NCBI GenBank assembly: GCA_039819665.1
Contig: JBCBRM010000005.1
Span: 1 to 64,000, forward strand
Length of the DNA stretch: 64,000 nucleotides
Direction of reading: 5' to 3'
Origin: JAWPMV01 sp039819665
GTDB taxonomy: Bacteria; Bacteroidota; Bacteroidia; J057
In this document: one piece after another, positions 1 through 8,597 of the stretch
How positions within the stretch are numbered: position 1 is the first letter of the stretch
Layout: every line of letters starts with the position of its first letter
Program-made: the position numbers and the translations under genes
Notes under the pieces: model-generated
Database searches by the model: none
What the model was told of the DNA's origin: nothing
Seen by the model: the letters and a program-made list of their open reading frames with translations, nothing else

Positions 1-2
1 AT

Positions 3-116
3 ACTTTCTTTTATATTCCAAATCCTGATCTAAAGAATCTGAACAAAGTTTGAGAACTTTATAACCTAGGGGTAGATAATTTCTTTAAAAAAAACTATTC
101 AGCATCAATTTTTTAT
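3..116 (+). other. Coding-like TPR segment upstream of the CHAT gene, broken by an in-frame TGA
   Basis: In the same frame as the CHAT gene, the DNA from base 3 reads as plausible protein (T-F-F-Y-I-P-N-P-D-L-K-N-L-N-K-V), meets TGA at 51-53, and continues as E-L-Y-N-L-G-V-D-N-F-F-K-K-N-Y-S-A-S. The part after the stop has the hydrophobic spacing of a tetratricopeptide helix and runs directly into the downstream TPRs. No ATG lies between the stop and the first listed codon. This suggests a longer TPR-CHAT gene starting outside the window, carrying a nonsense mutation, a sequencing error or, less likely, a recoded stop. Confidence 0.5.
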
Positions 117-2285
117 TTGAAACAGAATCTGAAATTTATATCTAGTCTTCCCTCTGCTCTGTCTGAGGTATCTAATAGAACTTATATAAGTTTGGCAAAC
201 TCATACCTTGCTATTGACTCTTCTCAACAAGCCCTATTTTCTTTATCAAAAGTTATAAAAGAAGAAGATTCTTCTTATGTAAGTAATTTTCATAATGTAA
301 AGGCGAGATGCCTCACAGATCTAAACAAATATAAGGCTGCAGAAGAAGAGATTGATACTGCAATAGAAATAACGAGAGAAGAACACCCCAACCGAAAGAA
401 AGATCCTCTTTTGGGTTATTATTATAAAACCAAAGCAGAAATTTTCTTTGTTAGAGGAGATATGAGAAATGCACTAAAAAATTATACAAATGCAATAATA
501 CATTTTGAAAATTTAAAATCTCATAAAAATAATCGCATTCGAATCATTGATGATTACGTTTTTGAAATTCTACTAAAAATTTCGAAAATCTATTTAAAAT
601 TTCATACTTTCTACAATACAGAGGATTGGCTTTATAAAGCCTACCAAAATTCCCAACGTCTTATTCTACTTATAGACCAATTCCGAGAACAGCTCCAAAC
701 ACTTGATGCCCAATTATTTATATCAAACGAATTGATGCCAGCATTTGAACAAGCCATCAATATTTCACTAAAGATTTATAAAGTAGAAGGTAAACCAAAA
801 TACCTCGAGGAAGCCTTCAACCTAGCTGAGAAAAGTAAAGCAGTTTTGCTTTCAAATGCGTTAAACGATACTTATGCTAAATATTCAGGTGGAGTTCCAG
901 ATTCACTACTAGCCCAAGAGCGTGAACTCAAAGCCAACATTTCATTTTTTAAAAACTTGATCTTCAAAGAAGGGAATAAAAAGGGAAACATCGATTCTCT
1001 TAAAATTGATCGATGGGAAAGAAAGCTATTTGACTTGGAACGAGATAAAGAAAGATTCGGGAAAATGTTTGCTCAACAGTATCCTGATTACTATTCCCTC
1101 AAACAGGATGAAAGGATAAGCATAAAGGATATTCAAAGGAATTTGGATCGAAATACACTCCTACTTGAATTCTTCGCAGGAGATAGTGCACTCTACATTT
1201 TTTCTTTGGATAAATACAAATTAGATTATAAAAAGATCTCCAACCCCCATGAAGTTTATGATCAGATTGAAAAATTGAGCAGAGATTTTCGAAACAAAGC
1301 TGATAGCTCGCTAAGCCTAAATAAGTTTCAAAAAACGGCAAGCACATTGTTTGATGTCCTAATAGGAAGGCAATTATTATCATATAAAAAGTTAATCTTT
1401 ATTCCAGACGGGCAACTGGGAAAAATCCCTTTTGAGTTTTTGATCACAGATGATACAACTGCAACTTCCTTTAGCAACTTACCATATTTGGGGAATGTCT
1501 ATGATATCCAATATGCCTACTCCGCAAAACTACTTTATCAGGACCCATTAAAACGAAATAGGCATGCGAACCATAAACTTTGGGCTGGCTTCGCTCCTCA
1601 TTTTGAAGGAGAGAAAAGATTAGTATTCAATGGTCAGGAAGTTGAAGGAATAAATCAGCTGATGCAAGGAGATATTTTCCTCAACGAAAAGGCTAATCTT
1701 CCGCAAGCGAAACAAATCATTGACCAATACAAGATTCTCCATTTTGCGACACATGGCTATTCCCAAATGGAAAGACCTATGTATTCTCGCATCGAATTCA
1801 CCTACCAGGATAGTCTGGAGGATGGGATATTTTATGCTCATGACCTCATGAATCATAAAATCAATGCGGATCTGGTGGTACTCTCAGCCTGCGAAACAGG
1901 CGAAGGGAAAGTAGCCAAAGGAGAGGGGATCATGAGTTTTGCCTGGGCTTTTCGCTATGCAGGTGCACCAAGCATCTTGATGAGTCTTTGGAAAGCGGAG
2001 AGCAGTGTGTCTCAACGAATCATGTTGAGTTTTTATTACTACCTCAAAGAGGGGAAGACTAAAACTGAGGCTTTAAGGCTGGCCAAACAAGACTACATCC
2101 AAAACCCCATCCCTGGCCGCGAGCATCCGAAATATTGGGCGAATTTCATCCTTATCGGCGATGATGCGCCGATATTTATGGATCCTAAGTTGAAATGGAT
2201 AGCGCTAGCGGGATTAGTACTCTTTATGGTACTCGTAATTATGGCTATTTATCAAAGACGCAAATTTATTCCAGCACAAGCCTAA
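117..2285 (+). CDS. TPR-CHAT domain protein (probably 5'-truncated)
   Basis: The N-terminal half is tetratricopeptide-like helices; the C-terminal half is a CHAT (caspase-like, HetF-associated) domain. The expected His-Cys dyad is visible as His546 in H-F-A-T-H-G-Y and Cys592 in L-S-A-C-E-T-G-E-G. A single membrane helix near residues 695-712 followed by R-R-K ends the protein, so it is probably membrane-anchored. CHAT proteins are thought to be cysteine proteases whose TPRs sense a partner. The only start available is TTG at 117, in the middle of a TPR; the first in-frame ATG is over 100 codons downstream. The true gene therefore probably begins before the window and is interrupted by TGA at 51-53. 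It lies 77 bp before the ECF sigma gene, same strand; a functional link is not shown. Confidence 0.75.
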   Translation: MKQNLKFISSLPSALSEVSNRTYISLANSYLAIDSSQQALFSLSKVIKEEDSSYVSNFHNVKARCLTDLNKYKAAEEEIDTAIEITREEHPNRKKDPLLGYYYKTKAEIFFVRGDMRNALKNYTNAIIHFENLKSHKNNRIRIIDDYVFEILLKISKIYLKFHTFYNTEDWLYKAYQNSQRLILLIDQFREQLQTLDAQLFISNELMPAFEQAINISLKIYKVEGKPKYLEEAFNLAEKSKAVLLSNALNDTYAKYSGGVPDSLLAQERELKANISFFKNLIFKEGNKKGNIDSLKIDRWERKLFDLERDKERFGKMFAQQYPDYYSLKQDERISIKDIQRNLDRNTLLLEFFAGDSALYIFSLDKYKLDYKKISNPHEVYDQIEKLSRDFRNKADSSLSLNKFQKTASTLFDVLIGRQLLSYKKLIFIPDGQLGKIPFEFLITDDTTATSFSNLPYLGNVYDIQYAYSAKLLYQDPLKRNRHANHKLWAGFAPHFEGEKRLVFNGQEVEGINQLMQGDIFLNEKANLPQAKQIIDQYKILHFATHGYSQMERPMYSRIEFTYQDSLEDGIFYAHDLMNHKINADLVVLSACETGEGKVAKGEGIMSFAWAFRYAGAPSILMSLWKAESSVSQRIMLSFYYYLKEGKTKTEALRLAKQDYIQNPIPGREHPKYWANFILIGDDAPIFMDPKLKWIALAGLVLFMVLVIMAIYQRRKFIPAQA

Positions 2286-2362
2286 TCAAACCCATTTTCA
2301 TTCGTTTGAGGAATCCCAATATCAAGCTCATCTAAATTCTATTTCCTACCTTTATTGTTGAG

Positions 2363-2917
2363 ATGTCTCAGCAACTACCACAAAACTCCTTGGATAAGCC
2401 GCAATTTGAAGAACTCTTCAAATCGCACTTTGCCTATCTCTGCAATTTTGCTAAGCAGTTTGTATTTGATGAGGAGGTAGCCCAGGACATCGTGCAAAAA
2501 GTCTTCATCTCCCTCTGGGAAAAGCGGGAAGAAATTGATCCCACACTTTCCATCAAATCTTACCTTTTTACTTCTGTTCGCAATAAATGCCTGAATCATA
2601 TTCGGGATGAGAAGAAGTATCGGTCGCAGGTCCTCGACCTGGATCATGCGGATTTTGAGATAGCCGTAGAGGAGGACCATTTCGGAGAAGAAGAACTCAA
2701 ACAAAAAATTGAAGCAGCTCTGGCCAGCCTTCCGGCCAAATGCAGGGAGGTTTTTGAGATGAGCCGCTTTCGCCAAATGAAATACAAGGAAATTGCAGAA
2801 GAACTCGAGCTTTCGCAGAAAACCGTGGAAGCCCATATGAGCAAAGCCATGAAAATTTTACGGGAACAATTAGGTCCCTATTTCTGGCTTTTACTGCTCA
2901 TGATAAAAAATGTGTAA
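2363..2917 (+). CDS. ECF RNA polymerase sigma factor, FecI-like
   Basis: A 184-residue sigma-70 family protein of normal ECF length. Region 2 lies at about residues 14-80 (F-K-S-H-F-A-Y-L, then D-I-V-Q-K-V-F-I-S-L-W) and region 4 at about 115-168 (L-P-A-K-C-R-E-V-F, then the helix-turn-helix Y-K-E-I-A-E-E-L-E-L-S-Q-K-T-V-E). It should direct RNA polymerase to a few extracytoplasmic-response promoters. It is followed by its FecR anti-sigma factor (79-bp gap), a TonB receptor with a signalling domain and a DUF4249 lipoprotein, the usual Bacteroidota cell-surface signalling arrangement. ATG start; the last residues are unusually hydrophobic. Confidence 0.95.
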   Translation: MSQQLPQNSLDKPQFEELFKSHFAYLCNFAKQFVFDEEVAQDIVQKVFISLWEKREEIDPTLSIKSYLFTSVRNKCLNHIRDEKKYRSQVLDLDHADFEIAVEEDHFGEEELKQKIEAALASLPAKCREVFEMSRFRQMKYKEIAEELELSQKTVEAHMSKAMKILREQLGPYFWLLLLMIKNV

Positions 2918-2931
2918 AAAAATGATCAGCT

Positions 2932-2963
2932 GACTAAGGGTAGAGATACCTTTTTGGGTAATA
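2932..2963 (+). promoter_or_regulatory. Candidate ECF-sigma promoter motif, copy 1
   Basis: The gap between sigma factor and fecR holds GACTAAGGGTAGAGATA, seven variable bases, then TGGGTAAT-A. Nearly the same block occurs at 7552-7583 with identical spacing (24 bp from the G of GACTAAGGG to the G of GGGTA). Conservation of two blocks with a divergent spacer is what a bipartite sigma-factor site would look like. Assignment to this sigma factor is inference; no transcription start is known. Confidence 0.5.
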
Positions 2964-2995
2964 GAACTAGATCAGCCGTAAATCGAGACTGAATC

Positions 2996-3994
2996 ATGGA
3001 AAATCAGGACCTACATACGCATCATTCCGAACTTATCACGCGCTATTTGAGTGGGAATGCCAGCGATGCCGAAGTGCAGGAGTTGGAGGCATGGGTATTG
3101 GCTGATCCGAAGAACCAGGAGGTATTTAAAAACTTCAAAAAGGCCTGGGTCTTATCGGGGATGAAGGAGAATCCGATTTCTGTGGATGTAGATAAGAGCT
3201 GGGAAAAATTGATGGGAGATCTTGAGCCGCAAGCCAAAGTGGTGGAGATGAAAAAGCCTTTCTTTGCACAAAGATGGGTGGGAATCGCAGCGGCAGTTCT
3301 GGTTTTGATGATTCTTTCGATCTTTTTATTGAGAAATAGCCTGAATTCCGATCCTTATTATGCACAGACCTTTGATGAAGTTGAGGAAGTTCAATTGGAA
3401 GATGGAAGTACCGTTACCCTCAATCAGCGTTCCTTCCTGAGTTTTGCGAATGAGGAAGAAGGCAATGTCCGCAAAGTGGGCCTGAAAGGAGATGCTTTCT
3501 TTGATGTGGCTAGAGATACGACGAGTCCTTTTATCATTCAAGCACAAGATGTCGAGATTGAAGTTCTTGGAACTTCCTTTTACGTGGACTCACGAGAGGA
3601 ATTAGGGGAAATCCAGGTCATCGTTGAGTCGGGTAGGGTAGCAGTTCGGAGTGGTGGTAAAGAGGAGATTCTGACTGCCAATGAGAAAGCAGTATTCACC
3701 AAATCTAATGGGGATTTGAACAAACAGGAAAATGATGATGCAAACTACCTGTCCATAAAAAACCAAACCTTAAGCTTTGAGGAAAGCCCATTGGAAGAAG
3801 TTGTCTTTGCCTTACAACGACAGTACCATGAAACTATAGAGATAGAGAATACTGAATTGTTGGACTGCCTACTGACCGCAAAATTTTCTAATCAAGAGCT
3901 TCGAGAGGTCTTGGATATTATAGAAGCTTCTCTGGGAGTTCAGGCAAAGCGTGAAGGAGGCAAGATCATTTTCAGAGGGACTTGCAATAAGTAG
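2996..3994 (+). CDS. FecR-family anti-sigma factor
   Basis: A 332-residue inner-membrane protein. The N-terminal 90 residues are cytoplasmic with the typical sigma-binding opening (I-T-R-Y-L-S-G-N-A-S-D-A-E), followed by a membrane helix near 93-111. The periplasmic FecR domain lies at about 125-225 (V-T-L-N-Q-R-S, then F-F-D-V-A-R, V-L-G-T-S-F-Y-V) and a C-terminal DUF4974-like domain at about 255-328. In this family the periplasmic part contacts the STN domain of the cognate TonB receptor and the cytoplasmic part controls the sigma factor. It sits between the two, supporting a complete three-component surface signalling system. Confidence 0.95.
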   Translation: MENQDLHTHHSELITRYLSGNASDAEVQELEAWVLADPKNQEVFKNFKKAWVLSGMKENPISVDVDKSWEKLMGDLEPQAKVVEMKKPFFAQRWVGIAAAVLVLMILSIFLLRNSLNSDPYYAQTFDEVEEVQLEDGSTVTLNQRSFLSFANEEEGNVRKVGLKGDAFFDVARDTTSPFIIQAQDVEIEVLGTSFYVDSREELGEIQVIVESGRVAVRSGGKEEILTANEKAVFTKSNGDLNKQENDDANYLSIKNQTLSFEESPLEEVVFALQRQYHETIEIENTELLDCLLTAKFSNQELREVLDIIEASLGVQAKREGGKIIFRGTCNK

Positions 3995-4029
3995 CCGAGC
4001 GCTAAGCATGTTCCGCAAACACAGATCAC

Positions 4030-6630
4030 ATGCAAAAAATTCTTGTATACCTAATCCTTGCTCAGTTTTTCTGTAGCCAGCTGTATGCGCAGGTGAATTC
4101 TCCGAGGATCAATATTGAACAATCCAGGATTACGGTCGGCGAATTACTGGAAGAGATCAGCGAGCAATCAGGCTATGAATTTTCCTACAACTCTCGCCTG
4201 ATCGATACCCGGGAGCCCATCTCCTTTTCGGCTAAAAACATCCCTCTGACTGAATGCCTTGATCGTCTCTCCAAAAAGCTCAACCTTCGTTACCGAATTT
4301 TTGATCAGCAAATCGTCCTGACCTCGTCAAGAAGAAATAAAGGTCGGCATGTGATTCTTTCCGGCTTCTTATCAGACCGGACTTCAGGCGAAAGTTTGAT
4401 TGGGGCAACAGTCCACGCTTTAGGTACTTCTTTTGGAACCTTTACCAATGAATTTGGCTATTATTCTCTTCCATTGGAACCGGGAGATTATACCATCGCT
4501 TATTCGCATGTAGGATATAAGAAGCAAGAACAAGCCATTGCTCTACTAGCTTCAGAACAACAAAATGTATCCATCTCTCCCGTGAGCTTCGACATGCCAG
4601 CCATTGTGATTGCTCCTCCCTGGGAAGACATCATGAACAAAAAGCAATTGGATGCTATGGAGATGTCGCCCGAAGTTCTCAATAATATGCCCGAATTTGC
4701 AGGGGAAAGTGGTTTGGTGAAAGGACTTCAAAGTTTGCCGGGCCTGAAAGCTGATGGAGACGGCTCGGCCTATTTTTATGCAAGAGGAGGAGAAAGAGAC
4801 CAGAACCTTGTTATCATAGATGACGCTCCGATTTACAATCCTTCCCATCTCTTTGGTTTCTATTCCATGGTTATTCCTGATTTCACCAAAAGTATACAGG
4901 TGTATAAGGGGGATATGCCAGCCAGTATGGGAGATCGACTTTCTTCTATTATCAGCATTCGAACCCGAGAAGGAAATCTGAATAAATTTCATTTAAGTGG
5001 AGCCATTACCCCTTTTGTTTCTCGCTATTCCTTAGAAACTCCCATAAGAAAAAAGAAGAGCTCCATCTTTCTCACAACCCGTCAATCCAATTTCGATTGG
5101 CTATACCGAAGAGACAATCCCGAGCTTAGGGTGCGTTTTCAGGATTTTCATTTGAAATGGAATCGACGCATTAATGATAAAGATCGACTTTATTTTACCA
5201 CCATCTCTAGTTCTGACATTTCCCAAAATTTCAGCAATGAAATCGGATCTAAGATTGGAGTTTTTCGAAATAATTTTGCCGCTACCTTTAGGTGGAATCA
5301 TCTCTACAATGACAAGCTTTTTTCCAATGCCATCATCAATTCCGGGACATACTCCAATCGTTTATTACTCGATCCCAATACCTGGAAATCAGAATTAGGT
5401 ATGCTGGGATTTAAAATAGATTTCATCCATTATAAAAGACAAAATTTTACAGAAAAATTCGGCTCGGAGCTTCAAGGCTATTTTACCAATCCTGGTAGTC
5501 TTTCTCTGGATTCCTCTTTGTCAATTATCCCCAATTTAAACCCAAATTATTCCCGCAAAAATGTTCTTTATTATGAGGGAGATTGGAAAGTCAAAAAGAA
5601 ATGGCGCATTCAAGCCGGAGTTAGACTCATTAATTTCGCCAGAGGAGGCCCGGATGTTTATTACAATTTCGACCAAAATTATAGCGTAGAGGATACTGTC
5701 TCCCATGGTAGAGGAGTATATAACAGATATGTAAACCTTGATCCCAGGCTAAGTGTGCGATATCAGCTAGATGAAAGTTCTCAATTGAAATTGAGTTTCG
5801 GCAACTATCATCAGTACCTCCAATTAATCTCTAATTCTATTTCCCCTTTCACTTCTTTGGAGATATGGGCTCCAGCCGGCCCAAATATTTTTCCTCAAAG
5901 TTCTCAGCAATGGTCTTTAGGCTACCTCAAATATTTCAAGGAGGCCAAAATGGAAATCAGTGCTGCGGCTTATCACAAACAGATGGGCGGGCAGATTGAT
6001 TACGAGCCTCATGCGGCCGTTTACTTAAATCCTTTGTTTGAAGGAGAATTACGATTTGGAGATACCCGATCTTATGGGATAGAGTTTTTGCTGAAGAAAG
6101 ATTTTGGCAGGTTAAATGGCTGGCTTTCCTATACCTATTCACGAAGCTTCAGAAGGACGCTTGGGATCAATAATAGTCAGGAGTACCCAGCTGTTCAGGA
6201 TCGACCTCATGATTTCTCAGTATTCATCAATTGCCAGGTATCTGATCGGATGATCACCAGTGCCTACTGGACTACCTATAGCGGTGCGACTTTCAGTTCC
6301 CCTACCGGCTACCTCAATTTCAATAATCAACCGGTCCCTATTTTCGGAGAGAGGAACAATGATCGCCTGCCTACCTACAATCGCATGGATATTTCATTCC
6401 GCTTTCGCCTGAACAAAGACTTGAGTAGAAAATATCAACATAGCCTGGCAGTCTCCATCTACAATGTGCTCGGCCATGTCAATCCTTTCATCGTGCAGTT
6501 CAATAAAATCCCTGACGGCGATCTTTCACATGTCGTCAAAACCAATGTCCTCTCTGAGGTTCCAGTCAATCCCAGCCAGTTTAGCCTGGGCCGCTTTTTG
6601 CCTTCTGTCAGCTATCGATTCAAATTGTAA
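4030..6630 (+). CDS. TonB-dependent outer-membrane receptor with STN signalling domain
   Basis: An 866-residue protein with a signal peptide ending near L-Y-A-Q (residue 21). It has an STN (secretin/TonB short N-terminal) domain at about 25-100, a carboxypeptidase-regulatory-like beta-sandwich at about 112-195 (L-S-G-F-L-S-D-R-T-S-G-E-S-L-I-G-A-T-V), a plug at about 205-320 (Y-A-R-G-G-E-R-D-Q-N), and a beta barrel to the end, finishing Y-R-F-K-L with a terminal hydrophobic residue. The STN domain allows ligand occupancy to be passed to the FecR protein encoded 35 bp upstream. It is followed after 2 bp by a DUF4249 lipoprotein. The substrate is unknown; siderophore, peptide or oligosaccharide are all possible. 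Confidence 0.93.
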   Translation: MQKILVYLILAQFFCSQLYAQVNSPRINIEQSRITVGELLEEISEQSGYEFSYNSRLIDTREPISFSAKNIPLTECLDRLSKKLNLRYRIFDQQIVLTSSRRNKGRHVILSGFLSDRTSGESLIGATVHALGTSFGTFTNEFGYYSLPLEPGDYTIAYSHVGYKKQEQAIALLASEQQNVSISPVSFDMPAIVIAPPWEDIMNKKQLDAMEMSPEVLNNMPEFAGESGLVKGLQSLPGLKADGDGSAYFYARGGERDQNLVIIDDAPIYNPSHLFGFYSMVIPDFTKSIQVYKGDMPASMGDRLSSIISIRTREGNLNKFHLSGAITPFVSRYSLETPIRKKKSSIFLTTRQSNFDWLYRRDNPELRVRFQDFHLKWNRRINDKDRLYFTTISSSDISQNFSNEIGSKIGVFRNNFAATFRWNHLYNDKLFSNAIINSGTYSNRLLLDPNTWKSELGMLGFKIDFIHYKRQNFTEKFGSELQGYFTNPGSLSLDSSLSIIPNLNPNYSRKNVLYYEGDWKVKKKWRIQAGVRLINFARGGPDVYYNFDQNYSVEDTVSHGRGVYNRYVNLDPRLSVRYQLDESSQLKLSFGNYHQYLQLISNSISPFTSLEIWAPAGPNIFPQSSQQWSLGYLKYFKEAKMEISAAAYHKQMGGQIDYEPHAAVYLNPLFEGELRFGDTRSYGIEFLLKKDFGRLNGWLSYTYSRSFRRTLGINNSQEYPAVQDRPHDFSVFINCQVSDRMITSAYWTTYSGATFSSPTGYLNFNNQPVPIFGERNNDRLPTYNRMDISFRFRLNKDLSRKYQHSLAVSIYNVLGHVNPFIVQFNKIPDGDLSHVVKTNVLSEVPVNPSQFSLGRFLPSVSYRFKL

Positions 6631-6632
6631 AT

Positions 6633-7439
6633 ATGAAACAAACTATAAAATATCTCTGCTTTCTTTGCCTGACTTTCTTTGCTTGTGAGGAGTATCGGGA
6701 ATGGGAGTTAGAAACATTGGATGAAAATTTCTTGGTAGTAGAGGCTATACTTACGGATGAAAATATTCAGCAGGAAATAAAACTCTCTCAAACATTCGCA
6801 GATATCAATAGAGAGGTGCCCCCAGTTTCTGATGCAGAACTACTCGTGGAAGTAAATGGAGTTCAGTACAGTTTTTCTCATGATAATAACCAGCCCGGGA
6901 GGTACTTGAGCGATCGCCCTTTTGAGGTTGTCAATAATCTGATTTATACACTTGAGATCTTTTGGAAGGGGGAACGGTATGCTGCCCAAAGTGAGTTATC
7001 GAATGTAAGCCCCATTCCTGAATTTGGTTTTGAGGAAAACGGAGATACGGATAGCCTGGTCTTTTCTCGCTTTATTCATGTCTTCAATCCCAATCAACAA
7101 GCCATGTACGAAATGGATATAGACTGGTCTCATTTAAGCAATGAAGCAAACACTCGCGCGATCCAGTACTTTTACACCTTCAATTCCGTCCATATTGGGC
7201 AATTGGTTTTTCCGCCTCGGGAGAAGGTTCGTTTTCCAAGGGGTAGTATAGTAGAAGTCAAGAAATTTGGTTTGAATGATGACTTTGCTGAATTCCTTCG
7301 AGCCATGGCACTTGAGACGGAGTGGAGTGGAGTTGTTTACTATGCCACTGCTGACAATGTCCAGGGAAATATAAGTAATGGAGCGCTGGGCTTTTTTAGT
7401 ACTTGTGCCGTATTGAGGGATACCCTGATCGCCGAATAA
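6633..7439 (+). CDS. DUF4249 lipoprotein, partner of the TonB receptor
   Basis: A 268-residue lipoprotein: M-K-Q-T-I-K-Y start, hydrophobic stretch and lipobox F-F-A-C with Cys18 as likely lipidation site. The mature start (W-E-L-E-T-L-D-E-N-F-L-V-V-E-A-I-L-T-D) is characteristic of DUF4249, beta-rich proteins encoded directly after STN-type TonB receptors in Bacteroidota. It is presumably outer-membrane anchored and associated with the receptor, as SusD-like proteins are with SusC, though its biochemical role is not established. The ATG is 2 bp after the receptor's stop, so translation is probably coupled. A strong terminator follows. Confidence 0.88.
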   Translation: MKQTIKYLCFLCLTFFACEEYREWELETLDENFLVVEAILTDENIQQEIKLSQTFADINREVPPVSDAELLVEVNGVQYSFSHDNNQPGRYLSDRPFEVVNNLIYTLEIFWKGERYAAQSELSNVSPIPEFGFEENGDTDSLVFSRFIHVFNPNQQAMYEMDIDWSHLSNEANTRAIQYFYTFNSVHIGQLVFPPREKVRFPRGSIVEVKKFGLNDDFAEFLRAMALETEWSGVVYYATADNVQGNISNGALGFFSTCAVLRDTLIAE

Positions 7440-7461
7440 CATATTTTTTGCCTTTTTCGAG

Positions 7462-7500
7462 ACCGGGCACTTCACCTAAGTGCCTGGTTTTCTGTTTTTT
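7462..7500 (+). terminator. Rho-independent terminator of the fecI-fecR-receptor operon
   Basis: ACCGGGCACTT, a five-base loop, then AAGTGCCTGGT form an 11-bp stem with one G-U pair, followed by TTTTCTGTTTTTT. It lies 22 bp after the DUF4249 stop codon and before the second promoter-like motif. Confidence 0.9.
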
Positions 7501-7551
7501 ATAGAAATGGAGAAAAATAATTTCAAAAAAAATGAAAATAAATAAGGGTCA

Positions 7552-7583
7552 GACTAAGGGTAGGGATATGATCCTGGGTATTA
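7552..7583 (+). promoter_or_regulatory. Candidate ECF-sigma promoter motif, copy 2
   Basis: GACTAAGGGTAGGGATA, seven bases, then TGGGTATTA: a near copy of the block at 2932-2963 (16 of the first 17 bases, and TGGGTA at the same spacing). It follows the operon terminator and ends 59 bp before the ATG of a lipoprotein gene, so it would give that gene its own transcript under the same sigma factor. It also argues against reading the lipoprotein from the in-frame ATG at 7532. Confidence 0.5.
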
Positions 7584-7642
7584 AGGTCAAAGAGCATAAA
7601 ATAACGCTCACTCTTTTACACATAAACACAAAAAAATCTGTT

Positions 7643-8488
7643 ATGAAAAAGTTATCTAGCATTTTACTTCTAACCCTTGCCCTTGCTTTTTTCTCCGCCT
7701 GTGAAGAGAACGTTCCTGTTCCACCTATCGCAGAAACGGAAGCTCCGGACTTACCCGTAGCTGAAATGTATACCATGCCTTTCGATGAGGTTACAGAAAC
7801 CGAAACGGATACAGTTAACAATCAAACTCAAGGAGTAACTTACCGCAACTGGGCCTTCGCAGGAATCAACCTCCTCGTTTGGAACACCGCCGTAGTTATT
7901 AATGTCAGCGTACCTTTGGCTGCAGTTGGTGCTGCTTTTAATGAACAACCCGTTTACCAAGGAAATGGTGTTTGGGAATGGTCTTACGTATATACTGCCC
8001 CTCCTGCTTTAGGCGGAAAGACCTATGATGTAGTTCTTACCGGAGAATATATTCTGGGTGCGACAGAAGTAGAGTGGACCATGACTACTTCACAAAGAGG
8101 AGGATTCAGCAATTTCGAATGGATCACTGCAGTAACTAAAGTTGATGGTTCTGAAGCTGACTTCACCATCAACCACCGTCCCAACAATCCTCAATCTTAC
8201 CTCATGATTGAGTATGACAAAGATTTGGGAAGTGTCTTACACCAGATTCGCTATACCAATGTAAATCCCTCCAGCAACACAACCGGAGGCTATGTAGAAT
8301 ATAGAGCAACGTCAAATAGCCCTTTCAACAGAGAATTCGAAGTAGGAGCCGGCCCTATCAATCCGACCAACATCCTCGAGATCCAGTGGAACGAACCCAA
8401 CGGAAACGGTCGGGTGAGAAACGAACAACATTACAATGACACAGATTGGCATTGTTGGGATACGCTCCTTCGCGACACCAACTGCTAG
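7643..8488 (+). CDS. Lipoprotein of unknown function, candidate ECF-regulon member
   Basis: A 281-residue protein from ATG 7643, with a classic signal (M-K-K-L-S-S-I-L-L-L-T-L) and lipobox F-F-S-A-C (Cys at residue 19). An in-frame ATG at 7532 would add 37 polar residues before the signal peptide and overlap the promoter-like motif, so I reject it. The mature protein begins with an acidic, Pro/Thr-rich linker (E-N-V-P-V-P-P-I-A-E-T-E) and then a Trp- and Tyr-rich, probably all-beta region. I recognise no family. Position after the TonB/DUF4249 operon and the shared upstream motif suggest surface exposure and co-regulation with the receptor. Confidence 0.8.
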   Translation: MKKLSSILLLTLALAFFSACEENVPVPPIAETEAPDLPVAEMYTMPFDEVTETETDTVNNQTQGVTYRNWAFAGINLLVWNTAVVINVSVPLAAVGAAFNEQPVYQGNGVWEWSYVYTAPPALGGKTYDVVLTGEYILGATEVEWTMTTSQRGGFSNFEWITAVTKVDGSEADFTINHRPNNPQSYLMIEYDKDLGSVLHQIRYTNVNPSSNTTGGYVEYRATSNSPFNREFEVGAGPINPTNILEIQWNEPNGNGRVRNEQHYNDTDWHCWDTLLRDTNC

Positions 8489-8517
8489 TAAGATTCAATT
8501 CTTGGAATCAAAACGAT

Positions 8518-8556
8518 GCGTCATGGCCAGCCAGTCATGGCGCTTTCTTTTTTAAG
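8518..8556 (+). terminator. Rho-independent terminator after the lipoprotein gene
   Basis: GCGTCATGGC, loop CAGCCA, then GTCATGGCGC pair over ten positions (two G-U), followed directly by TTTCTTTTTT. The element is 30 bp after the stop codon. Confidence 0.75.
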
Positions 8557-8597
8557 ATCCCCACGAATAATTAGTAATAATAGAGCTAAATTAAAGC

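Noticed and set aside
2286..2310. TCAAAC...GTTTGA inverted repeat after the CHAT gene
   Set aside because: Six-bp arms with a long loop and no T run; not convincing as a terminator.
7532..7642. Upstream in-frame start adding 37 residues to the lipoprotein at 7643
   Set aside because: It would put polar residues ahead of a good signal peptide and lipobox and would cover the promoter-like motif.
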